From the NCBI RefSeq assembly GCF_051857475.1, contig NZ_JBPZGZ010000005.1:248001-312000 (forward strand): a stretch of 64,000 bases of DNA, written 5' to 3'. Under the pieces are notes generated by a model. It did no database searches. It was not told where the DNA came from and saw only the letters and a list, made by a program, of their open reading frames with translations. The position numbers and the translations under genes are program-made. How positions within the stretch are numbered: the stretch's first letter is position 1; each line of letters begins with the position of its first letter. Positions 41,541 to 50,392 of the stretch are shown one piece after another. This stretch comes from Pelomonas sp051857475 (GTDB taxonomy: Bacteria; Pseudomonadota; Gammaproteobacteria; Burkholderiales; Burkholderiaceae_C).

Positions 41541-42390
41541 CGCGTTGTTTGTTCCATCCTTGAGAAGTTGGCTCCAGTCTGCGCCTCCGTCACGACGGAC
41601 GCGGTTGTCAGCTGATTTCTGGTCAGCGTCTGCGCTGCTGGGTGCAGCCCGTGTTGTCTCCAATCGCGATCGAGAGGCCAAACGGGACAGAGGTGAGGAA
41701 GGCAATCCGCGAGCCGACCTTTTCGGGGCGGCTTCAGAGTTGCTGCACTACCGAATGATCAGTGCTTTTGGCAGTTGTCAGACGCCAGAATCGTCGGCCG
41801 TTCGTCAAGCTGCGACAGACGGGTTGGCCTACATGCGAGACCACTTGTTCGTTCGAGGTGGCGGGGCAGGTGCTGGTTCAGACGCGCCTGATTTCTTCAC
41901 GCTTGACGGGGGCGCCGATGGCTCCATCGATGCGAAGTCGTTCGACTTCATGGAGAAAAAGGCGTTCTTTGCCATCAATGAAAGCAAGCACAACGGCCTT
42001 GGGCGGCATCGCTCGCAGTATTTTTGCATGCTGTGTCCCCCGTTCGCCTCCGAGGCCGTTGTCGCGCTGGTCCCGTATGACGAAGTTGATGGGTGGGAAA
42101 CGAATGCGCTGGGTGGCGACGATCCTGCCAAGGTGTTGAAGATTGGTTCCTTCGTCCGGCAGTTCATTGCTGCCGATATTCGGATGACATCTCTGGCATC
42201 GCCAACGCCGCCGCACCCGCGCGAAGCTGTCCTGGCCTCGATGAGCCACGCTGGACTGGGTCGGAAGATGATTGGCAAGGTTGCTGGAGAGGCGCTCTCC
42301 TATCTTCAGGAAAACGGCGAGACCGGCGATCAAGCGCTCAACGATGTGCTGTCAGTAGCGAACAGCGACACGCTCGGTCGCATGGCGTGA
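41452..42390 (+). CDS. restriction-modification-associated protein of unknown function
   Basis: Up to 312 residues from a GTG at 41452 inside the methyltransferase gene; a TTG at 41545 just after that gene is an alternative. Segments SDAPDFFTLDGG and KAFFAINESKHN could be the acidic and Glu-x-Lys parts of a PD-(D/E)xK nuclease fold, but I cannot confirm this. LFGAASELLHYRMISAF suggests a helical N-terminus. Its place in the operon makes it a second nuclease subunit or accessory factor. Confidence 0.65.
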   Translation: MTTPTTPAQASVKGPSDSPQASLYWAPRPDALFVPSLRSWLQSAPPSRRTRLSADFWSASALLGAARVVSNRDREAKRDRGEEGNPRADLFGAASELLHYRMISAFGSCQTPESSAVRQAATDGLAYMRDHLFVRGGGAGAGSDAPDFFTLDGGADGSIDAKSFDFMEKKAFFAINESKHNGLGRHRSQYFCMLCPPFASEAVVALVPYDEVDGWETNALGGDDPAKVLKIGSFVRQFIAADIRMTSLASPTPPHPREAVLASMSHAGLGRKMIGKVAGEALSYLQENGETGDQALNDVLSVANSDTLGRMA

Positions 42391-42475
42391 TCGCAGCACA
42401 GGCGGAGCCTGTCTCGGAAATCCGTTTCACCGCCAGCGGGACAGCCTTCTTTCCGGGCGCTGTCATACTGTCAAT

Positions 42476-42745
42476 TCAATCGTCGATGCGTCTGTGGCCG
42501 CCCGTCGTGCCATGACTGGTCCCGGTGAGGCCGTCTGCTGCGCTTGCTGCGATGACTTTGGTGGTAATCGCAGAGGCGTCCATCAGTGTGGGAAGCACCT
42601 TGGACAGCACCCAACCATGACTGCGTAGATAAGACTTGCCATTCGCAGCCATGCGCCACGGCAGCGTGGGATCGCCTGACGGCGTGAAGGTACGGACGAG
42701 CTTGCCGCCCCGATATTGTTCTATGACGAAGTCGGCGTTCTTCAC
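42476..42745 (-). CDS. possible hypothetical protein (fragment)
   Basis: 89 residues from a GTG at 42745, with protein-like composition (NADFVIEQYRGGKLVRTF, NGKSYLRSHGWVLSKVLP). No ribosome site or family. It could be the remains of a larger gene, as no promoter is evident. Confidence 0.35.
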   Translation of the reverse strand: MKNADFVIEQYRGGKLVRTFTPSGDPTLPWRMAANGKSYLRSHGWVLSKVLPTLMDASAITTKVIAASAADGLTGTSHGTTGGHRRIDD

Positions 42746-42912
42746 GAAGTTGAGAATGGATTCGGTTCGAGCCAGCCCATATCGCCAGCATCAACGAGAC
42801 AAGCAGAACATTTGATGCTCGGTCTTGGGCGTTTTCGCAGACGTGGAACGGCAACGCGACCCAGCGCCTTCCCGTGAAGCGACAGCGAAATGTGCTCGGC
42901 GTCCCGGGTTGG

Positions 42913-43524
42913 TCAGACTCGCTGGAAATGACCGGGAAAGTCGATGACGACATCCTCATCATCAACGAAAAAGTCTCCTGATGGCGCCGGGGCGCCTACG
43001 GACTCCACGCGGTAGTGCCTCTCGTCCAGTCTCGTGTAGACCTGCGCCAGCGAGCGCGCCGTCAGGGATGTGCCGTCGATCCAGACCACACGAACCTCGC
43101 GGCGCTCACCGATGGCCAACCGATCCCGTCGAATTGGGAACGTCTTCGTGAATGGTGTCGGCCATATGTCGATGCCCGTGCACCCGTCCAACCCTTCGAT
43201 CGGATTGCCGCAGCGGTCCTTCCACGTTCCGGTGCGGTCCGCTCTGAGGTGCAGCGATCGCCCTGTTTGTGAATCTTCGCGATGCAGCTCGAATGTGGCA
43301 TCGTGAAGGCGCCATCGCGAGTTCCAACGCAATCGATAGTTCAGCCGAACGAAACCCGAGGCCTCATCCGGTGCGATGACCAAGCCATCGGCCTGTCCGT
43401 CCGAGACCAGAAGATGTTCGACACCCACGCCGGGACGCGCATCACTCCACCGCGGAATCCATCCAAACGCACGACTGGCTTGTGACAACGGCTGCTCCCT
43501 CGAATCGACCACTTTGGTGGGCAT
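42913..43524 (-). CDS. putative glycolipid-binding protein, copy 1
   Basis: 203 residues from the ATG at 43524. It matches the Glycolipid_bind (COG3554) pattern: VEHLLVSDG, RLNYRLRWNSRWRLHDATFE, LHLRADRTGTWKDRCGN, LDGCTGIDIWPTPFTKTFPI and QVYTRLDERHYRVES. A paralogue of similar length lies divergently at 43931-44545. Both lie between the R-M module and tetR. The exact physiological role of the family is not known. Confidence 0.8.
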   Translation of the reverse strand: MPTKVVDSREQPLSQASRAFGWIPRWSDARPGVGVEHLLVSDGQADGLVIAPDEASGFVRLNYRLRWNSRWRLHDATFELHREDSQTGRSLHLRADRTGTWKDRCGNPIEGLDGCTGIDIWPTPFTKTFPIRRDRLAIGERREVRVVWIDGTSLTARSLAQVYTRLDERHYRVESVGAPAPSGDFFVDDEDVVIDFPGHFQRV

Positions 43525-43599
43525 CGCTTCACGGATGCGAAACGACCGCGAAACGTTGCATTGGACGGCAGCAGCCGGGCGCATGGGCCTGACGCGGCC

Positions 43600-43613
43600 G
43601 CCGAGATCTCGTA
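43600..43613. promoter_or_regulatory. degenerate palindromic site upstream of glycolipid-binding copy 1
   Basis: On the minus strand TACGAG-AT-CTCGGC, with five of six bases of the second arm region conserved, 76 bases ahead of the start at 43524. It is a weaker member of the recurrent family. Confidence 0.35.
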
Positions 43614-43844
43614 GTCGATCTTCGAGCGGGGCGGGAAACACGGACGTGTTGACTGACACCCTCGCGCGTCTTTTTCGTCGTGCCGGTTGCTCACGCCACA
43701 GCTATCAAGTCGGGACGCAGTTCGCGGATCAGGAGCGGCACGAGACGCGCCCTCCCGGAGAGGCTGGCCTGCCGGTGAACGCTCGTCTGGCGCGGTGAAC
43801 GCTCCTTGCGGGTAGTGCTGCTTTCCTCAAAGAGAAGGCCGATC

Positions 43845-43858
43845 TACGGATTCTCGGC
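43845..43858. promoter_or_regulatory. degenerate palindromic site upstream of glycolipid-binding copy 2
   Basis: TACGGA-TT-CTCGGC, similar to the site before copy 1, 73 bases before the predicted start. Confidence 0.3.
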
Positions 43859-43930
43859 AGCCAGTGAGGAGGTGCAATTGCGGTCCCTGTACTCAAATCC
43901 CTTACGAATCAAAAGGCCGACGCGCAGGAC

Positions 43931-44545
43931 TTGGTGACGGCAACGATCTTCCCCTCATCAAAGTCGCTGCTCCCGTCTATGGCCCGTACCGTCTGCTGGA
44001 CTCATTGTTGGAATCTCGACCAACCGGGCGTCGGAAGCGAGCATCTGGTGATCTCCGATGGACACGCGGACGGCGCGTTGGTGGCGCCGGGCAGGGTTCA
44101 GTCACTGTTCAGGCTCGGCTACCGCCTGAGGTGGGACGAGAGTTGGCGCTTGTATAGCGTCGCGCTTTCGCTCGTTGAGCGGAGCCTCGATCCACCGAGA
44201 TACCTGCACTTGCGAGCCGATGGCTGGGGGCGATGGAAAGACGACTGCGGCAACGAGCTGGGCATGCTGAGCGGCTGCCTGGACGTCGATATTTGGCCCA
44301 CGCCCTTCACGCACAGCCTGCCGATCCGCCGCAGGCGACTGGATATCGGTAAGCGCTTCGAGACACGTGTCGCCTTGATTGACGGCGCGACCTTGAGCGT
44401 GCAATCGGTCCGGCGAGCCTATACGCGGCTCGACGCCAACCGTTACCGCATCCAGTCGCTAAGCGGGCCGATTTTCGATACGACCATCACAGTGGATGAA
44501 GACAGCATCGTCATCGATCAACCGGGCTGGTTCCGGCGGATCTGA
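43931..44545 (+). CDS. putative glycolipid-binding protein, copy 2
   Basis: 204 residues from TTG/GTG at 43931/43934; an ATG at 43979 is internal, and alignment with copy 1 supports the earlier start. The same family landmarks are present: SEHLVISDGHADG, RLGYRLRWDESWRLYSV, LHLRADGWGRWKDDCGN, LSGCLDVDIWPTPFTHSLPI and RAYTRLDANRYRIQS. The two copies are clearly diverged rather than a recent duplication. Confidence 0.8.
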   Translation: MVTATIFPSSKSLLPSMARTVCWTHCWNLDQPGVGSEHLVISDGHADGALVAPGRVQSLFRLGYRLRWDESWRLYSVALSLVERSLDPPRYLHLRADGWGRWKDDCGNELGMLSGCLDVDIWPTPFTHSLPIRRRRLDIGKRFETRVALIDGATLSVQSVRRAYTRLDANRYRIQSLSGPIFDTTITVDEDSIVIDQPGWFRRI

Positions 44546-44576
44546 TACCCGAGCATCGCCGTGGTGGGCGAGGTTG

Positions 44577-45221
44577 TCAGCTCTGACGCTGCGACAAGGT
44601 GGCCAGCAAGTAGAGCCGTAGCATTTCCCGCAGTTCGGCCTGAGCGGCGCGAGCTGCGGTGGCCGATTCCGCCGCTGGGTCGTCGCTGAGCGCTACTGCG
44701 CTCTTCATCACTTGTTGAACGACGGTCGCGATGGCTGTCAGCCTCGCCTTGCCGAGCCGTGGGGCGTGCGGTGCAAGGATGGCAGCGAGCTGGACGCGCA
44801 TGCTCTTGCGAACGTCAAGGACGACACCCTCCGGTACGCCAGGCGTGTCTATCAGGCGGGCGAAGGACGGATGGTTCGCGCGAAAGTCGATCAAGGCGCC
44901 GGCGAGTCGAGTGGCGAGTTCTTCCACGCTCCAATCGGGGCTGGCCTCAGCCATGTTCGCGAGTCTCAAGCTCAGGTCAGCGGACTGCTGCGCGACGACT
45001 GCCTGGGCGACGGCCTCCTTCGTAGGGAAGAACTGGTAAAGCGAGCCGATGGAGGACTCGGCGGCGGCCGCGATCTGCGTGGTGGTTGCCGCGTCATAGC
45101 CCTTGTCCGCGAAAACGCGAGCGGCCGCGCTTAGCAGCACTTCGACGCGAGCGTGGCCGCGCTGCCGCCGGGGCGTTCGCGCCTTTTCCACCTCGCTTGA
45201 CTTATGTGAGGATTCATTCAT
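44577..45221 (-). CDS. TetR family repressor
   Basis: 214 residues. The N-terminal TetR helix-turn-helix (RVEVLLSAAARVFADKGYDA, TTTQIAAAAESSIGSLYQFF) spans residues 25-70, followed by a ligand-binding helical domain. It is divergent from the isochorismatase-like gene. The 42-base gap between them contains a near-perfect palindrome, so it most likely represses both genes. Confidence 0.9.
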   Translation of the reverse strand: MNESSHKSSEVEKARTPRRQRGHARVEVLLSAAARVFADKGYDAATTTQIAAAAESSIGSLYQFFPTKEAVAQAVVAQQSADLSLRLANMAEASPDWSVEELATRLAGALIDFRANHPSFARLIDTPGVPEGVVLDVRKSMRVQLAAILAPHAPRLGKARLTAIATVVQQVMKSAVALSDDPAAESATAARAAQAELREMLRLYLLATLSQRQS

Positions 45222-45231
45222 AAACTTTGAT

Positions 45232-45251
45232 TCATGAGAGTTTCCTCATGA
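45232..45251. promoter_or_regulatory. TetR operator candidate
   Basis: TCATGAG and CTCATGA are perfect inverted arms around AGTTTC, located 12 bases before the isochorismatase start and 10 bases before the tetR start. A second ATTCAT...ATTCATGAG element overlaps it. Confidence 0.65.
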
Positions 45252-45263
45252 ATTGGATCTCCA

Positions 45264-45827
45264 ATGCTAAATCCCTCTCAAACCGCACTGGTTCTCGTTG
45301 ACCTGCAGCAGGGCATTCTCGGCTTCGGTCAGGCACCGCACGCGGCTGCGGACGTCGTCCGTCGGGCTGCCGTCATGGCAGATCGATTTCGCGGGCAAGG
45401 TGCGTTGGTGGTTCGGATTAAGGTGGGTTGGTCCAACGACTTCGCCGACTTGCTGAAGCAAACCACCGATCAGGCGGCGCCCTTGCCGGTCGGAGGTTTG
45501 CCTGCGCATTGGTGGGACGATCCCGCCGAGCTGCCGACGCTGCCCAGCGACGTTGTCATCGTCAAGCGCCAGTGGAATGCGTTTCATGGCACAGAGCTGG
45601 ACCTGCAGTTGCGCCGCCGTGGCATCTCGACGCTGGTCCTGGGCGGCATCGTCACGCACATTGGTGTGGAGGGGACCGCGCGCGCGGGTTGGGAGCAGGG
45701 CTATCAGCTCTACATTGCAGAGGATCTGTGCAGCGCGCCGGTTGTCGGTCCGCATCTCGCGTCCTTTCAGTACGTGATGCCACGTCTGGGGCATGTTCGA
45801 CCATCGTCCGAGATCGAACTCGGTTAG
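45264..45827 (+). CDS. isochorismatase-like hydrolase
   Basis: 187 residues. ALVLVDLQQGILGFG (catalytic Asp near residue 13), VVIVKRQWNAFHGTELDLQL (Lys near residue 97) and LVLGGIVTHIGVEGTARAGW fix the family. The usual catalytic Cys position reads Gly in THIGVEGTA, as in true isochorismatases (EntB/PhzD type) rather than in cysteine amidases. It is under the control of the divergent TetR gene; the substrate is unknown. Its 3' end is duplicated at 47415-47519. Confidence 0.85.
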   Translation: MLNPSQTALVLVDLQQGILGFGQAPHAAADVVRRAAVMADRFRGQGALVVRIKVGWSNDFADLLKQTTDQAAPLPVGGLPAHWWDDPAELPTLPSDVVIVKRQWNAFHGTELDLQLRRRGISTLVLGGIVTHIGVEGTARAGWEQGYQLYIAEDLCSAPVVGPHLASFQYVMPRLGHVRPSSEIELG

Positions 45828-46177
45828 CGGCCGTGGGCAAGAGGGATGTAGTTGGCGGCGCTGAAGTCGCCGCCGAAATCGGAAGCTGCAGCGTCTAGAT
45901 CTGGTTTCAAGCTACGACCCCCGTGGTGGCCAGAACGCTCGGGACTTCCTGCAGCTTGGCACTGACGCCGGCTGGAATGGCAGCTTGGTCGTTGACGACT
46001 TCAATGGGTACAAGCAGTGCTTCGACGCGGGCGTGACCGAGGTCGGTTGCATGGCCCGCGCCCGACGTCGTACTTGCCCGGTCATGGTGGGCGTTTGGGA
46101 ATCAAATCCTGTCCGCCCACTGTAGGCGCCCGCCAAACACACCTTGACGGTGTTCTCAGCCCCTCCTCGGTTTTTCC
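45828..46177. other. intergenic stretch, no gene seen
   Basis: Short frames only. The first 30 bases after the isochorismatase stop are part of the segment duplicated near 47520. Confidence 0.4.
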
Positions 46178-46201
46178 CATCCCCTTTTATAAAAGAGGAT
46201 G
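46178..46201. repeat. 24-bp near-perfect palindrome
   Basis: CATCC-C-CTTTTATAAAAG-A-GGATG with a single mismatched pair. It sits ahead of an IS66 remnant; it could be an operator or a mobile-element end. Confidence 0.5.
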
Positions 46202-46232
46202 TGAAATGGCTTCTCCAGAGTGCGGCGCGATC

Positions 46233-46445
46233 TCAGTTTGGCGGGGACCAGCGATGCGGCAGGAGTTCGCTGATCCTGCGCGCCGTCTGCAGCGGTAGGC
46301 GCTCCAGTACATCACGGCGATAGGCGCAGAGATCGTGCCGGTTGATGGGAGCCGAGTGCTGCACGCGCATGACGGCCGCAGCCGGCTTGCCCGCGCGCAG
46401 ACTGCCGGCGAACAGCCAATTCGACCTCCGATCAGCCGTGCGAAG
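46233..46445 (-). pseudogene. IS66 family transposase, C-terminal remnant
   Basis: The minus-strand frame contains RSNWLFAGSLRAGKPAAAV and YRRDVLERLPLQTARRI then ELLPHRW, the hallmark end of IS66 TnpC transposases. The upstream 400-plus residues, tnpA and tnpB are missing. Confidence 0.8.
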
Positions 46446-46565
46446 GACGGATGGGCGAACTCCTATCAATAGTGGGGCTTCAATACCGAGAAATTCGTGA
46501 CAGGGTCGCGATCGACGAAGCTCGGCGAGTCATCTATCGATGTGTTCAGGGGGGCCAGGATTGCG

Positions 46566-47330
46566 CTAAAAGCTCGTGTTGTACAGCCAATCCACGTAGT
46601 GAACATCCGATGCGGTGGAGCACCTGGCAGACACATTCACATCTCCCCAAGTGCTGTAGTCGAAATATTGTGTTCTTGTTGCTCGAGGTGGGATGTCTAG
46701 GACCAAACGCCCCCGCGCCAGATGGTCGTTCATGTACTGCTCAAAAAAAACTCGGTACTGTCTGGTGCTTGACGAATTCCGAATGGACACCCTCACTCTC
46801 CAGCCTGATGGGGACTGTGAAACAGTCAGCCCGCTTGGCATGCATGCCCATCCTCCGGCGTTGGTAGTGCTGGAGTCTGTCTCTTCAGATGGCACCTTCA
46901 ATGGCTGTGCTGCGCTTCCGTCGGCAAAGACTCGGTAGCTTTGATCTTTCACGTCTACGACACCAGACGCGTCCCTTGAGACGCTGGTCAGGGTGAGAAC
47001 GGCCTGCCCAGGCTGCTCAGCTTCCAGACGATACGTTGTGGTGGCCTGCAATTCACTGCTTGCCGAACTTGGGCTGGGTGCCAATTCCCCGCTGGAACCT
47101 GCTTGTGCAGTTGCCGGAAGTTCAAGCTGAGAGGCGCTTGCTGTCGTTCCGGATTGCGCGCCCAACGGATGCACCGTGGCGCCTGTGCCGAGCAGCGGCG
47201 ACATTGATTGCGCCAATGGAAATGCTGTGTCGTCTTGCTTCGGGTCTGAGCTGCCGCCCCCGCCGCAGCCAGCAACCGCAAGCGCGAAAGTGAGAGCCGC
47301 GATGCGGGAGGGTTGATGAGCGTACTTCAT
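46566..47330 (-). CDS. putative lipoprotein
   Basis: 254 residues. Signal and lipobox AVAGC-GGGGSS (Cys near residue 22) are followed by a Ser/Ala/Pro linker of about 60 residues. A C-terminal globular part has TVSQSPSGWRVRVSIRNSSS, RQYRVFFEQYMNDHLARGRL and DVNVSARCSTASDVHYVDWL. No family is recognised. The gene and the IS66 remnant lie between two copies of the isochorismatase 3' end, suggesting arrival by recombination. Confidence 0.75.
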   Translation of the reverse strand: MKYAHQPSRIAALTFALAVAGCGGGGSSDPKQDDTAFPLAQSMSPLLGTGATVHPLGAQSGTTASASQLELPATAQAGSSGELAPSPSSASSELQATTTYRLEAEQPGQAVLTLTSVSRDASGVVDVKDQSYRVFADGSAAQPLKVPSEETDSSTTNAGGWACMPSGLTVSQSPSGWRVRVSIRNSSSTRQYRVFFEQYMNDHLARGRLVLDIPPRATRTQYFDYSTWGDVNVSARCSTASDVHYVDWLYNTSF

Positions 47331-47414
47331 GGAAATTAACTGAGACTTAAAACGCCTAATCTAAGTCGCGTTGAATCCAATGCACAGTACGAATGTCAGT
47401 AGAAACCCCTGAAG

Positions 47415-47519
47415 GATCTGCGCGGCGCCCAGGTTGTCGGTCCGCATCGCGCGTCGTTCCAGTACGTGATGCCGCGCCTAGGGCATGTTCGGCCATAGTC
47501 CTAGATCGAACTCGGTTAG
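47415..47519 (+). pseudogene. duplicated 3' end of the isochorismatase-like gene
   Basis: The frame reads DLRGAQVVGPHRASFQYVMP then RLGHVRP-stop-S-stop-IELG. This is the last 34 codons of the 45264-45827 gene with two nonsense codons. The similarity continues about 28 bases past the stop. It has no promoter or upstream part. Confidence 0.85.
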
Positions 47520-47604
47520 CAGCCGTCGGCAAGAGGATGTAGTTTGGGGGGATTGACGTCGCTGGCGGCGCCGAAAGGTGCAGTCTCTCGACATGGTTCG
47601 AGGC

Positions 47605-47618
47605 TAAGGATCCTCGTA
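47605..47618. promoter_or_regulatory. degenerate half of the recurrent palindrome upstream of amidohydrolase
   Basis: TAAGGA-TC-CTCGTA followed by GTTG. Only the right half matches the recurrent family well. It lies about 105 bases before the start at 47724. Confidence 0.3.
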
Positions 47619-47723
47619 GTTGATGGCGTGCCGATGCGCAACGCTGCATACGTGGACGTCCCTTTGGCATCTCGGGTATCGTGCGGCGGACCTGGTCGTC
47701 GCGAGCCCTCATTGCGAGCTGCT

Positions 47724-49103
47724 ATGTATCGTTCGTCCTCCTTTTGCGGAAGCTGGATCTGCACCGCCTTTCTTGCAGCCATCTCGTGCTGTGCTCAAGC
47801 GAGCGGCAGCGCCACCGAATTCTTGGCGTTTGTGCACGTCAACGTGGTGAGTCTGGCGAAGGACGGCGTGCAGCCCGATCAGACGGTTCTCGTCCAGAAA
47901 GATCGGATCGTTGCGGTCGGGCCGGCGGTTGTCGTTCCGAAAGATGCTCGCGTCATTGACGGGAGGGGACGCGCTTATTTGTCGCCCGGGCTGGCGGACA
48001 TGCACGTTCATTCCGACACGCGTGCGGACATGGCGGTCTATCTGGCCAACGGCGTGACTTCCGTTCTGAACATGGGCGAGGCGGCGAACGGTTTTGTTGG
48101 CCGTACCAAGCCAGCCGCGAATCGGGGCGAGACTCCTTCTCCGCATATATACACCGCGTTTCGCGTGGACGGATCTCCTCGCTATGGCAGCTTCGTCGTC
48201 AAGACGCCGGAAGAGGCGCGCTGGGCCATGCGGCTCACGAAGGCCAACGGACATGATTTCATCAAGGTCTACAACGATTTGTCGGCTCCATGCTTCGAAG
48301 CTCTGATTGAAGAGTCTAAGAAGCCTGAGGGTCTGCCCGTCATCGGGCACGGCGTCGAACAGATTGGCCTGACTCGCCAGCTCGCGTTGGGCCAATTGAT
48401 GGTGGCGCACGCCGAAGAGTTTTTCTACACGGTGTTCACGCTTGAGAGCGGGCTCCCACCGACCTGTGCGCCGAATAGCGGTCAAATCAGCCGCGTGGTG
48501 CAGATGGTTGCGCAGAGCGGAGCCTTCGTGACGGCGGATCTGCAGACCTACGCGTCGATTGCCGCTCAATGGGGAAAGCGCGGGAGTGTTGAAGCCTTGC
48601 TTCGCGCTCCGGAGTCCCGCTACCTGTCACCCCAAGATCGCCTGTCTTGGCTGCGCGAAGACTATGGGGACAAGCAGGGCAGCTTGGCAGACAGGTCGGC
48701 TTTCTTGGCGAAGTTCGTCAAGGCGATGAGTGATGGGGGCGTGCCTTTGATCACGGGCACGGACGCGCCGGCCATTCCCGGACTCGTTCCAGGCTTTTCC
48801 CTTCACGACAACCTCGCTCGACTCGTGGAAGCCGGCCTCTCGCCTCAACAGGCCATGATTGCGGCGTCGCGCACGCCGGGCGAATTCATCCGGAATGCTC
48901 AACCCGCAACCGTGCCCTTCGGTGTGATCGTCGAAGGTGCTCGGGCGGATCTGCTTCTTACAGCAGCAAATCCGCTTGAATCTATCGGCACTTTGAAGGC
49001 GCCAGAGGCAGTGGTGGCTGCCGGACGCTACTACGCTCGCGCCGAGCTGGATGCAATGTTGAAAAAGGTCGCTAGCAGCTATCAAGCAGCTGCCGCGAAC
49101 TGA
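47724..49103 (+). CDS. secreted amidohydrolase
   Basis: 459 residues from the ATG at 47724. The signal peptide ends near CCAQA (residue 26). The amidohydrolase fold shows the metal motif LADMHVHSD (His94, His96) after SPGL, then HDFIKVYND, VAHAEEFF and TGTDAPAIPG (metal Asp near residue 353), and EAGLSPQQAMIAASRTPGEF. This imidazolonepropionase-like subgroup includes secreted dipeptidases and nucleoside-type deaminases; the substrate is unknown. Confidence 0.85.
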   Translation: MYRSSSFCGSWICTAFLAAISCCAQASGSATEFLAFVHVNVVSLAKDGVQPDQTVLVQKDRIVAVGPAVVVPKDARVIDGRGRAYLSPGLADMHVHSDTRADMAVYLANGVTSVLNMGEAANGFVGRTKPAANRGETPSPHIYTAFRVDGSPRYGSFVVKTPEEARWAMRLTKANGHDFIKVYNDLSAPCFEALIEESKKPEGLPVIGHGVEQIGLTRQLALGQLMVAHAEEFFYTVFTLESGLPPTCAPNSGQISRVVQMVAQSGAFVTADLQTYASIAAQWGKRGSVEALLRAPESRYLSPQDRLSWLREDYGDKQGSLADRSAFLAKFVKAMSDGGVPLITGTDAPAIPGLVPGFSLHDNLARLVEAGLSPQQAMIAASRTPGEFIRNAQPATVPFGVIVEGARADLLLTAANPLESIGTLKAPEAVVAAGRYYARAELDAMLKKVASSYQAAAAN

Positions 49104-49192
49104 CCAAGGCCCGCGGGCGAGCTCACACACTCGTAGCGCTGCCGGCACCGTGTTCGACCTAGCTCCGTGGCTGCATCGTCTACAACGATCCC

Positions 49193-49582
49193 TCAAAAGG
49201 GAAAGTTGATTTCGACGCCGTTGCCGGCCGGGTCTTGGAAGAAGAACTGATGCTGAAGCGCGCGAGCAGAATGGACCTCGGTGAATTTGACACCGTGTGC
49301 TCGCAGCTTGGAGGCCGTGCCCTCAGCATCTGTACCGGAGAAGGCGGTGTGGTCAAAGGTCGTAGGCGCAGCTGGATTCACATGTGTCCGTTGCGGTTCG
49401 TTCGGCAACTGCTCTGATAGATGCAGCACTGGCTGATCACCCGCGTAAAGCCAATACCCTGAAGTGCCGAAGTTGGGGCGGAAGCCTTGCTCCAAGCCCA
49501 GCACGTCACGGTAGAAGTCGCGCAGCATGATGAGCATGTCTGTAGGCGCTCGAAGGTTGATGTGGTTCAGGCCGGAAATCAT
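49193..49582 (-). CDS. VOC / glyoxalase-like protein
   Basis: 129 residues from the ATG at 49582 (a TTG six codons earlier is less likely). It is a single VOC module pair: ISGLNHINLRAP, DFYRDVLGLEQGFRP, VLHLSEQLP, FDHTAFSGTDAEG and FFQDPAGNGVEINFPF. His and Glu metal ligands are in the expected places. Possible roles are lactoylglutathione lyase-like or antibiotic-resistance-like. Confidence 0.85.
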   Translation of the reverse strand: MISGLNHINLRAPTDMLIMLRDFYRDVLGLEQGFRPNFGTSGYWLYAGDQPVLHLSEQLPNEPQRTHVNPAAPTTFDHTAFSGTDAEGTASKLRAHGVKFTEVHSARALQHQFFFQDPAGNGVEINFPF

Positions 49583-49770
49583 GTTTTTTCTGGAGTGCAA
49601 GGTTGTGCGCCGGAAGCCATCCGGCCTTGATGAATCGGATGCGCATCGACACTTGGCGACCGCATTGATTGCAGCGAAGACTCGTCAGTGACGAGTCGGA
49701 TCGGAAGACGCCCTTGCTCGAGGCCTCGCTAGCTTCTACGAGGTTACGCTTGCAGCCTTTGAAAGCCTTC

Positions 49771-49784
49771 TACGATTCGCCGTA
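49771..49784. promoter_or_regulatory. recurrent palindrome, degenerate copy
   Basis: TACGAT-TC-GCCGTA; the outer four bases of each arm match the family. It is preceded by TTTGAAAGCCTTC. Confidence 0.35.
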
Positions 49785-49896
49785 ATCGCGCCATGCGAAC
49801 GGTGGGCGCGTTGGTGAAGCAACTTGCCTGCGCGACACGACTTGAGATGCCTTTTCTAGAGCCATCTCGCTTTGATCTAGCCTTCTGAAAGCGATC

Positions 49897-49910
49897 TACG
49901 TCGACCCGTA
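49897..49910. promoter_or_regulatory. recurrent palindrome, degenerate copy
   Basis: TACGTC-GA-CCCGTA followed by GTTGCGG, the same right flank as other members. It is preceded by CTTCTGAAAGCGATC. Confidence 0.4.
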
Positions 49911-50163
49911 GTTGCGGTCTTGCGGCGGACCGACACCATCACGCAACAGCAATGAGTACCGCGTTGCGGTGAACGCTTTCAGGATTCGGAACCGCATGAG
50001 CTGCTGCTGATTTTTTATTGTCACTTTGAACGCCGATGAAACGATCAAGCCGTCGGTGGGCGGCTGACGCTCATCGCATGCAGAAAACAGCAGCCTTCGG
50101 TGGGAGCGCTATTTCTCCGGCATTGCCGGTGAGGTTTTACCGATTCAATACTGAGAAGCGCCC

Positions 50164-50391
50164 ATGCAAATTCATCCGCTGTCATCAGCAGACTTTGAAC
50201 GCGTAGCACCTGTTGTTGACGAGTGGTGGGGTGGCCGTCCCGTGCGCCATCTCGTGCATCGATTGTTCTTTGAGCACTTTTCGTCCACCAGCTTCGCGCT
50301 GATTGATGCGGGTGAACTCATCGCCTTTCTCATCGGCTTTCGATCCAAGTCTCAACCTCACGTGGCTTACATCCATTTTGTCGGAGTGGCC
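50164..50391 (+). pseudogene. GNAT acetyltransferase, N-terminal fragment
   Basis: The first 76 residues (IHPLSSADFERVAPVVDEWW, FALIDAGELIAFLIGF, VAYIHFVGVAP) are a GNAT N-terminus up to the strand before the acetyl-CoA loop. The frame then enters the antisense of the dehydrogenase remnant at 50393-50735, so the acetyl-CoA-binding half is lost. Confidence 0.75.
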
Positions 50392-50392
50392 C

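Larger units (their letters stand above)
49583..50163. other. gene-less stretch with two palindromic elements
   Basis: No supported ORF over 580 bases. It contains two related segments, each with CCTT-(T/C)TGAAAGC ahead of a TACG-N6-CGTA palindrome (49771-49784 and 49897-49910). Confidence 0.5.
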
